Shown here piece after piece: positions 1 through 6,996 of a stretch of DNA of 11,586 nucleotides (position 1 is the first letter of the stretch; every line of letters starts with the position of its first letter). Location of the stretch: the NCBI GenBank assembly GCA_028565635.1, contig JAOXYB010052034.1:1-11586 (forward strand), given 5' to 3'. The notes under the pieces were generated by a model. The model had not been told where the DNA came from. It made no database searches and was given only the letters and a program-made list of their open reading frames with translations. Made by a program: the position numbers and the translations under genes. Origin of the DNA: Phoronis ovalis. Lineage: Eukaryota; Phoronida; Phoronidae.

Positions 1-197
1 TACCCTGTGCCAAATATGAAACCGATCGGGTAAAAACTGAAGCTGTTATCGCGAGACAAAGAAAGTGTTACATACAATAACGACAACGACAACAACAATA
101 ACGCCTACACTACGACAATATGCCCATCCACCACTATGTGGATGGGCAGAAAAATGCAAAATTGCAAAAAAAAGTAACTTAAGTTTATAAATTATAC
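1..197 (-). other. AK9 intron 9, partial
   Basis: Intron sequence downstream of the exon 9 donor. No acceptor with following AK9-like coding sequence was found. It holds a short CAA/CGACAA-type simple repeat around 78-104 and a strong hairpin at 121-148. Confidence 0.7.
121..148. repeat. Perfect 11-bp inverted repeat (hairpin)
   Basis: TGCCCATCCAC (121-131) pairs exactly with GTGGATGGGCA (138-148) across a six-base loop. It lies in AK9 intron 9, about 50 bases past the exon 9 donor, and would form a stable stem in the pre-mRNA. The G+C-rich stem stands out from the A+T-rich surroundings. Confidence 0.85.
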
Positions 198-378
198 CTT
201 TGCACCATATTTCTGAGCTATTAAATGACACATAGTAGTTTTTCCTGACAACTGTGGTCCAGAAACTACTATTTTACATGGTGGTCTTGGTTGAGGTGGT
301 TGTAAATAAGGACGCGGATTCTTCATAAATTTTCCCATTGCTTCCATAGAAGACATACAGTAGATTTTGTCTAGGAAT
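198..378 (-). other. AK9: AK9 exon 9 (second P-loop, residues 401-461)
   Basis: 181 bases, acceptor GTTTGTAG|ATT and donor AAG|GTATAA. It encodes FLDKIYCMSSMEAMGKFMKN, a Pro-rich hinge PRPYLQPPQPRPPCK, and the second Walker A GPQLSGKTTMCHLIAQKYG. The next exon is not in positions 1-197. Confidence 0.93.
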
Positions 379-3300
379 CTACAAACAAAAAAATAGCTGC
401 AAATAGCTGAAAATTGTACCTAGGAGAGATACATTTTTGTTGAGAGAAATAATTTAGTATAAAACATGTAACAGCTAGTTCATGACATCGACTGATAATC
501 TGCTTGCCAATAATTATCATTCCCATAATAATTAAGGTTCTGTAATTAATATAGTTTGTACAGAAAACTTCAGCAAAAAGAATATTAAGTGCTATTTAAA
601 ATAACAGCTTATACTTTCAATTGTTTACCTTTAAAGTAATAATATTTAAAAAGTCAAATGCTGCTTGCAATACAAGAATTTTTCAATAATCAAATTATGC
701 TCCTATTATACATTTCTTTAAAACCCCATTAGTTTAACCCGCTTTCACTCCCGCTACTTACGCAACAGCAAACTCTGGCTTCCCTTGTGTAATATTTCCT
801 TCTGCCAAAGCTACTGGACAATTTCTCAACCAACGACTTCTGCGCCAACGCCACCTGGGGGCAACCATAAATTTAGGTGCAAGAGTTCTCATTAGCTCAT
901 CCGTCTCCATGTCTTCAGGGAGTTCATCTTCCTCTTGGTCTTGAAGACGAACAGGTACAGCAGCCGGACGAAGGACAAAACAGCTTAACTTTGTCATCAG
1001 GTTCTGAAAATTAAACAAATGAATGGGATTATTCAAAAGACCTTTTGCGTGCACTTGCTGGTATCATCCATCAAACCCAAGCATTTACTAAATCTGTTTT
1101 TCATGAATGCAGTTCTCTGCACACGCGCATGATTCCTTCACAAAATATGGACTTGTGGGTTTGATAGGATTCATGACCACTAACATCACCCAGCACATTC
1201 AAATCCTGACAGAGTTATAGCTGCTTAAGTAAAAACATCGGTGTTTGAGAATTAAAGGTACTTTTTCATAATTTACAGCCTGTATATTCAAATAATCTAC
1301 TGAATTATATTATTCTGAAATAACACTTACTGACAAAAAATTTAAAAGACCCTATGTCAATTAATTTGAATGCCTTTAATTATATGTTTAAAGGCAGTCA
1401 CATTTAACTGATTCATTTCATCTGACTTCTTACCTTAAAAGCTAAGTTAGCTGGCTGGTTGGCATCCATCTCAATGAGATATTGTTGATCATGATCGGCC
1501 ATGTAATCTTCCAGCATTTTTAGCATGGTGCTTTTATATTTCCTAATATTGTCCAGTACATGGACTGGTAAATCTTCTGGCCTCTTAACTAGTCTCTCTA
1601 TGAGCTCTGTAGGCATTGAAGTATCAATCTCCTCCTGAAAGAAATATAATATTTTATGCAAAAAACATCTAACAATATTTCACATTTTATTTCCAACATA
1701 AAATTCGCATTACATTAAGTTTCAAAATTGCCCCAGATACGTCAGTGCAACTTAAATTCATGTAGCAGGTAGTTTGCTGAAATAACCAAGCACAAATTAT
1801 TTGTTTTTCTAGTCATAATTCTATATTAGCCTGTTATGTATGTCTTCCTTTTCTTTATTCTGTAGGAAACATCTTTTTACTATCCGGGCAGCTTTTTGAT
1901 AGGACAACCCTAAAGAAGTATTAATCAACTAAGGGCAGTAATGTTTTAGTTCATCAATTTTGTTAAAAAGATTTAATGCAAACATTGTTTCTTTAGGTTC
2001 TCAGAAGGAGACACTGGGACAACTTTACTTGTTGCTAGCTAGTACACTGTATTCTGCAACTTATCATAAAGCATGCACACAAAGATGGGGTAGGACATGG
2101 CATGGTTGTGATTTAGTAATGACAGTGATCACATGACCAAGACTTACATTATTAAGTAGCAACAATAATAATTATTAAACAATTACACAATATATAGTAG
2201 ATCATAGTACCATAGCAACATCTAGTGTTAGAACCAGTAACAAATGAAGTGTCAGAATTCATTTTGAACTAGAGGTATTATTTTGTAATTGTTGCAAATG
2301 TCTTGTTTTTAGCTTAATTAGTATATTCTGCTTGTGGCAGATTGTATTCAGTGTGTACAGCTTCATCAGTTTAATATTATGCAGAGTTTATCATTTTATT
2401 ACAATTATCATGCATTTGATAATTAATTTACCTCTGCTTCTTCAGGGATTTCCTCTTCTTCTTCCTCCTCTTCTTCTTCTCCTTCACCAACATCTTCTTT
2501 CTACAAACAAAACAAACATAGAGACTACCAGGATGGCAAAAACAACTGAGTGATTAGTTCAAAATAAAATTATATGCGTCCTTAAAAGAAAAGCATAATT
2601 TTACTCCATGCAGTATGCTATGTCGTATTTGCTATTAATATGTGCATTCTTGTTATTTCTTATAACATATTTAAGTAACTGTGATTATGAATATTACGAA
2701 TTGATATGTGAATTGATTTTATTGAAATCACAGTACTAATTAACTTTCACACTATTTTTCAATGTTTTACCTTATTTATTTCAGGTTTATCTGGAGCATA
2801 CATTTCTCTGGTGTAAATGTCACCAATTAAAGAATCAATTCTTTGCCCAATACGGCGGACTTCTAGGTCTTTATCAGGCATCTGAAGTAAATTAGAACAT
2901 TTACTTTATTCTAAGATTTAATGTACAAAGAAATAACGCATATCTCACATGAGCTATCGATGATAGTTGTCATCAATAGATATATTTAGATCAGTTTTGG
3001 GTCTTTCTCACTTTTTTAAAGCTTTCATCCTTTCCCTTCCGAAATAAAATAAGTTGAGATTAAGAGCATCCTATTGGAGTTTTAATACTAATTGATAAGC
3101 TGGAATACTGATTGGCTAAAGACATAGAAAAGTAATTATAGCCTCTCCGTAGTAGAAGTTAAAACAAGCCTCTTGCCTTATAAATAAGTTTATAAATAAA
3201 CATCTTATATGTAAAAAATATGCTTTTTTACCTTAAGATTAATGATAAAGTCTGGTTTTAATTTCCAGTTTTTTATTAATTCCAACTGATCCTTGACACA

Positions 3301-5991
3301 TAAATATTCTTCGGAAAGAGATGGAAATCCGTCTATGACATATCCATGATGGGCAACTTCTGGGGAACTAATTTTATCTTCAATCATCTTGGTCACCATT
3401 TCCTCAGGAACAGCCTCACCACGTAATAATATTTCTAGACATCTTTGTCCCATAGGTGTTTGAAGTTCTACTGCTTGGTTAATAACATCATATGCTATAA
3501 GTTCAAAGAAAATTGATAAATATATGTACTAAGAGATAAGCTTTACATAGTAATCAGAAAAAGATACAATGGAACTTTAAACATAATAAAATACAATGAC
3601 TTCTCGCAGGCTAAAATTTTGCAAACTGTAATTTCTCAGTGCACTTCTCACTATACTCAAAGTTGCAAATAAAGTAATTGCAATATCCACATAAGAAAAC
3701 AAACTGTATTTTGTAATAGATAATTTAAGAAATAAAAAGTCACTTACCTGTTACCAACTGACATTTCCATTCCTGTGCAAGTTTTCTTGCCAGTGTTGTT
3801 TTTCCACATCCAGGTTTACCAATCACAATGAAGCATGTTGGCTTTGACTTTAAAAATCGCAGTTCAGTCTATAAAGAGAACACTAGTCATAGCTATTAAA
3901 TTATTAAGAAGCCATTAGACTCATAGAACAGATTTAAATTCTGGTTCAGAAACCTAACTTCAGAAAAGCATGAAGCGGTAAAATTTAATTAAAGTAATAA
4001 AAAATAATATCAAACAGGTGAACTCAAGAAGGGCTCAGTATACTACTTGTATTCACTTTTCAACTTATAATTGCTACCGGTAAATCGTGCTTATTCATAC
4101 CGCCAGAGAAACCATTTTCGCTTCTTCAATATGCCACCAGGGGTATTACTGATGCAGCAAAACATGATACACATATTTATCAGATAAGTTTTCATCTGCT
4201 GCTGAGATTATTTGATTGTCAGAAAATTAGTACTTAGTTTGCTATTTTAAATTTTTTATGAGACAAACTGTGCAAATATGAAACTGTTTTTTTTTGTGCA
4301 TTTAAAATGTTAAATTCTAAGATGGTCATCTGCACCAAAATATGATTATTCGTCGAATTAGCTATCAGCTGCCATGATTAAATTATGGTTATGATATTAG
4401 TTATATTAGGTTATTTTAAATCATTGATGAGACAGAAAAATGCACAAAAGTAATTTGAAAAAAGTTTTGAGACAAACTGCAAAATTTGTGTAAACTGGTT
4501 TTGGAGCATTGTGTGAAAATTTCAAGATGTCAGCACCAAAGGACTAACAGACGTTTTTTTATAATTGTAGGCATGTAGGGTTACGTCATACTCCAGTACG
4601 CATATATGCTATGTAAGAGCTCACTTTGCGAACAAAGCTGCTCTGGACTTGCAATTAATAAATAATTATTTATGTGTTGAAATACTATTATAAATTACAA
4701 AAAGAATGCATTTCTTGTAGACCAACGAAGACAATACTGTTTGGCTCAGTATATGAAGGAATCTTACAAATAAAAGTATATGATATTTTTTAAATCATAA
4801 AATATGATTAAAATCATCCCCTTATATAACATACCTGATCATCATCATAAGGGTCCATATCCATATCTTTCATTAAGAAGTCAACTTGTTCTGCAGTAGC
4901 CCGAGATGAGATATCCATGGTGCTGATAACAGGGTGAAAACTATTAGAATTTGTCATCTCGTCTCCCGATTTTGTGGTCGTATTTTGACCTGTATCGGTC
5001 GTAACTGTTTCTTGATTCTATCAAATAAAAACAAGATAATTATTTTTAGCTTTAGAGAAGTACTTTCAGAATAGGTCTAACAGCCAAGATTACACAGCAT
5101 TGGGGATTGGTACTCACATCCTGGTCCTACTCAATTATATTAGGCATTAAATAGGGTTAAATATTCCTCGATATATATCCCTCTCTGTCTCAGCCTGTTG
5201 CTTACTATATAGTGTGACTGTCTCTGACATATAGGTCAAACTTGTTTTAGAATAAAATGGTAATGAGTCTTTTGTATTTCCATCTAAGTGATATTTTGAA
5301 GCACAAAATAAGTTGGCCAGTTTGGGACAACAAAAATCTATGATCCTATGTCAAGCTGCACACTGCCACAACAGCATGCATTGAGGGAAGGACATCCAAC
5401 TAGCTGAAAGTTGCTAGTAGTAGTTAAGCAAGTTATTTCGTATCTGGAATGTTGTGTATTTCCGTCTGTCAGATTGTTCCACAATTAAATATCAAAATAC
5501 TTGAAAACCTGGGCTGCACAACAGTGTAATATATGCTAAGAAATTGCAAACGAATCGTGACTAGATATTAAACTCCAATCTTTAAAATCTTAGAGGATAA
5601 GTAGTATTTAATAGTATATTTAACTAAAAGTATATTACATTAGTTACAACCAGAGATATACAATTTCACAAAGGAACTAATGCCGTTTTTCCGTATTAGT
5701 CAAAGCATAGTTCAGGCAATTAAGAACTATGATTTGAATATCGTTTGGGGTTTTATTATTTTGAGGAATTAATTCATAATTGAGAAAAATTTAACTTTTA
5801 AGTTACATTTTTAAAAAGATGGAAATATTAGCTTTCTTGAAGCCAGATGACCTTTTGCACATTGCACTCCTTGAAGAAGATTTCTTGATATATGTAAGAT
5901 TGAGCTGTAACGTATCTGGTTCACTTAAGTAGAAAAAAACATAAAATTATTGAATCTGGTATGAAAAACCAGCACTTACCACGTCCGCCAT
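198..5991 (-). CDS. AK9: Adenylate kinase 9 (AK9), N-terminal nine exons, gene continues off left edge
   Basis: Nine exons join in frame: 5980-5991, 4835-5017, 3748-3868, 3232-3494, 2771-2881, 2432-2500, 1434-1634, 762-1003 and 198-378, giving 461 codons. Every intron is GT-AG. Order in the protein: an acidic, Ser/Thr-rich N-terminus (1-65), a Walker A P-loop GKPGCGKT (82-89), an NMP-binding-like region ending in GYVIDGFPSLSEE, a lid-like segment IGQRIDSLIGDIYTR interrupted by a poly-Glu stretch (about 231-253), a linker containing WRWRRSRW, and a second P-loop GPQLSGKT (441-448). This order and the spacing between motifs match vertebrate AK9 as I recall it. That protein is about 1,900 residues, so roughly a quarter is here. 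AK9 is a multi-domain nucleoside mono-/diphosphate kinase linked to cilia and sperm flagella (family knowledge). The first domain lacks arginines normally needed for catalysis. The start was chosen because the four-codon exon 1 lies at a YY1-type ATG context and reads in phase 0 into exon 2. Confidence 0.93.
762..1003 (-). other. AK9: AK9 exon 8 (inter-domain linker, residues 321-400)
   Basis: 242 bases, acceptor TTTTCAG|AAC and donor GTTGC|GTAAGT, leaving two bases of a split codon. It encodes an acidic patch (QEEDELPEDMETDELMRTLA), then MVAPRWRWRRSRWLRNCPVA and LAEGNITQGKPEFAVA. The aromatic/basic WRWRRSRW block is a strong AK9 marker with no counterpart in small adenylate kinases. Confidence 0.93.
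1434..1634 (-). other. AK9: AK9 exon 7 (lid end and last helix of domain 1, residues 254-320)
   Basis: 201 bases, phase 0 at both ends, acceptor TTTCAG|GAG and donor AAG|GTAAGA. It encodes LVKRPEDLPVHVLDNIRKYK, the counterpart of the adenylate-kinase RxDD...RLxxY segment. The second Arg of that pattern is Asn here. YLIEMDANQPANLAFK follows, the usual final strand and helix of the domain. Confidence 0.93.
1635..2431 (-). other. AK9 intron 6 (797 bases)
   Basis: No coding signal or RNA gene was found on either strand. It is mostly A+T-rich unique-looking sequence with an AAT/ACA-type low-complexity patch around 2157-2190. An open frame on the plus strand at 2332-2553 overlaps antisense to the poly-Glu exon and is a by-product of that repeat. 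Confidence 0.6.
2432..2500 (-). other. AK9: AK9 exon 6 (poly-glutamate insert, residues 231-253)
   Basis: 69 bases, phase 0 at both ends, acceptor TTTGTAG|AAA and donor GAG|GTAAAT. It encodes KEDVGEG, a run of ten Glu made of mixed GAA/GAG codons, then IPEEAE. An acidic insert occurs at the same place in recalled vertebrate AK9. The exon is an in-frame cassette, and its purine-rich repeat makes it prone to length change. Confidence 0.88.
2771..2881 (-). other. AK9: AK9 exon 5 (lid start, residues 194-230)
   Basis: 111 bases, phase 0 at both ends, acceptor CTTCAG|ATG and donor AAG|GTAAAA. It encodes MPDKDLEVRRIGQRIDSLIG and DIYTREMYAPDKPEINK. This matches the adenylate-kinase lid pattern (PDxxLxxR, GRRxxxxxGxIY) in altered form. 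Confidence 0.9.
3232..3494 (-). other. AK9: AK9 exon 4 (NMP-binding region, residues 106-193)
   Basis: 263 bases, acceptor TTATAG|CAT, donor AAG|GTAAAA. It encodes LQTPMGQRCLEILLRGEAVP, the usual adenylate-kinase segment before the NMP site, then SPEVAHHGYVIDGFPSLSEE and LKPDFIINLK. In active adenylate kinases the GFP is normally followed by Arg, which contacts AMP. Here it is Ser. Confidence 0.93.
3748..3868 (-). other. AK9: AK9 exon 3 (first P-loop, residues 66-105)
   Basis: 121 bases, acceptor TTTATAG|ACT and donor ACAG|GTAAGT, leaving one base of a split codon. It encodes TELRFLKSKPTCFIVIGKPG followed by CGKTTLARKLAQEWKC. This is a complete Walker A motif for ATP phosphate binding on a hydrophobic beta strand, and it is the most AK9-diagnostic stretch of the first domain. 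Confidence 0.93.
4259..4340. repeat. Diverged direct repeat, copy A
   Basis: It starts TGAGACAAACTG and ends AAGATGGTCATCTGCACCAAA. Together with copy B it shares the first 12 bases exactly, then a 'TAAACTG/GAAACTG + T-run + GCATT' middle and an 'AAGATG..TC..GCACCAAA' end, in the same order. Confidence 0.6.
4468..4540. repeat. Diverged direct repeat, copy B
   Basis: It starts TGAGACAAACTG, continues with TAAACTGGTTTTGGAGCATT, and ends AAGATGTCAGCACCAAA. It is about 209 bases downstream of copy A, same orientation, with small deletions relative to it. Confidence 0.6.
4835..5017 (-). other. AK9: AK9 exon 2 (residues 5-65)
   Basis: 183 bases, phase 0 at both ends, acceptor TTTGATAG|AAT and donor CAG|GTATGT. 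It encodes a low-conservation, polar N-terminal extension rich in Thr, Asn and Asp that ends MDMDPYDDDQ just before the kinase core. It is longer than the start of human AK9 as recalled, so this extension is probably lineage-specific and disordered. Confidence 0.85.
5018..5979 (-). other. AK9 intron 1 (962 bases)
   Basis: No AK9 exon is recognisable here. A 37-codon open frame on the opposite strand at 5819-5932 (starting MEILAFLKPDDLLHIALLEE) ends just before the divergent promoter. It looks protein-like in composition but has no recognised family. The rest is A+T-rich without clear repeats. Confidence 0.6.
5980..5991 (-). other. AK9: AK9 coding exon 1 (start codon, residues 1-4)
   Basis: A tiny coding segment, MADV, ends at a near-perfect donor GTG|GTAAGT (GT at 5979-5978). 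The ATG sits in AAAAATGGCGGAC, which has A at -3 and G at +4. The 5' UTR lies upstream from 5992, but its length cannot be read from sequence. Translation could instead begin at an in-frame Met in exon 2 (residue 26 or 39), which would leave both P-loops intact. Confidence 0.75.
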
Positions 5992-6000
5992 TTTTGTTTG

Positions 6001-6014
6001 GTCTCTATGGAAAT
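6001..6014. promoter_or_regulatory. Possible RFX X-box
   Basis: GTCTCTATGGAAAT fits the degenerate X-box RYYNYYATRRNRAC at all but the last position. RFX sites typically lie close upstream of ciliary genes, and AK9 is a ciliary/flagellar enzyme. Match quality is moderate, and chance is possible. Confidence 0.35.
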
Positions 6015-6015
6015 G

Positions 6016-6027
6016 TGCGCATGCGTG
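6016..6027. promoter_or_regulatory. NRF1-like site
   Basis: TGCGCATGCGTG contains the near-palindromic GCGCATGCG core. It is one of the few CpG-dense spots in an A+T-rich window and lies about 25 bases upstream of the AK9 ATG. Confidence 0.55.
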
Positions 6028-6182
6028 TTGCACCTTGATTTTTTCGCTAGATGTCAGCACTTTCAGCTCAGACTGACACGAAACCGGAAGAGCACATGCT
6101 GGATGACAAAAAGGACCCTAATCTATGTATGCAGGTGTTATCCTGGATATTATATGTTGTTTTCAGTGTTTTATAGCGCATA

Positions 6183-6996
6183 ATGGGATTATTTTTTTAC
6201 GTCTTCTGCAGTTTAATGTTTGTCAGTCTTACAGAAACACACAAAGAGGAACCAAAACTTTTGCTTATTTCGTTTGATGGATTCAGATGGGATTATTTGG
6301 ATAAAGCTGATACACCAAACTTTGCAAGAATTTACAAGGAAGGAGTGAGAGCAAAATGGATCAAAAATGCATACGTAACGAAAACGTTTCCAAATCATTA
6401 TACTATTATATCAGGATTGTATGAAGAATCTCATGGCATAATATCTAATGGAATGTATGATCCTATATTAAATGAAACATTTTTACCACAAACTGCATCA
6501 CAGAGGTCTATTTTTTTTGGAGGAGAGCCAATTTGGGTCACCAATCAAGAACAAGATTGTAGTCACAAAACTGGTGCATATTTTTGGATAGGGAGCGAAG
6601 ACCGTATTAAAGAGATGCGTCCAACTTTTTATGAAAAATATAACCAGTCTGTACCCTTTCAACAAAGGGCTGATACTGTTATAAAATGGTTTACAAAAGA
6701 GGATGTAAATTTGGCACTATTATATTGGCATGAACCAGACCATAGTGGACATCTGTTTGGACCAAATTCTGAAAAAATTAAAAAAATAATTACGGAGTGT
6801 GATCAATATATGGGCTATTTATTAGACAAATTAGAAGAAAGTAAAATAATTGATAACATTAACATAATAGTAACTAGTGATCATGGAATGGCAGAAACTT
6901 CACCAAATAAATCAATCTATTTAGATGATTATATATCTCCAGATTTGTATTTTACTCTTGATGGATCACCGTATAGACATATATGGCCTAAAGAAG
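6183..6996 (+). other. ENPP5: ENPP exon 1 (catalytic core, residues 1-271)
   Basis: One large exon encodes the signal peptide and six of the seven active-site residues. It ends GAAG|GTATTT, splitting codon 272 after its first base. Reading on past the donor would add ISFQNLQQLICYACCL and then a TGA at 7047-7049. Confidence 0.94.

Larger units (their letters stand above)
3869..4834 (-). other. AK9 intron 2 (966 bases) with diverged repeats
   Basis: No exon was found. The middle third carries two diverged direct copies of an 80-base unit (4259-4340 and 4468-4540). A further partial similarity, TTATTTTAAAT...GATGAGACA, lies near 4411-4436. These are probably the remains of a local duplication or an old transposable element. 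Confidence 0.6.
5983..6182. promoter_or_regulatory. Head-to-head bidirectional promoter between AK9 and ENPP
   Basis: Only 191 bases separate the divergent AK9 (5991, minus) and ENPP (6183, plus) start codons. Motifs read by eye: NRF1-like TGCGCATGCGTG at 6016-6027 (one mismatch to YGCGCAYGCGCR), ETS/GABP-like ACCGGAAG at 6082-6089, YY1-like AAAATGGCGGA on the minus strand over the AK9 ATG (5984-5994), and an RFX X-box-like GTCTCTATGGAAAT at 6001-6014. No TATA box is evident. NRF1, ETS and YY1 together typify housekeeping divergent promoters with dispersed starts (established for vertebrates). Their use here is inferred. Confidence 0.7.

Noticed and set aside
46-231. Minus-strand 61-codon frame with a Val run
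   Set aside because: The Val run comes from a CAA/CGACAA-type simple repeat in intron 9. It is not an AK9 exon because no acceptor or AK9-like residues precede it.
2332-2553. Plus-strand 73-codon frame with Leu/Pro repeats
   Set aside because: It runs antisense through the poly-Glu exon of AK9. The Leu runs are just the complement of GAA/GAG codons.
4080-4160. Short frames on both strands near 4080-4160 that looked partly protein-like
   Set aside because: Each is only about 23 codons between stops, with no splice context and no recognisable motif. Chance explains them.
5998-6183. Plus-strand frame overlapping the ENPP start by TAATG
   Set aside because: It opens with TTG, contains the promoter motifs, and has no protein-like features. 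The overlap with the ENPP ATG does not imply coupling in a eukaryote.
6213-6398. Minus-strand 61-codon frame
   Set aside because: It is a shadow of ENPP exon 1, opposite highly conserved catalytic motifs.
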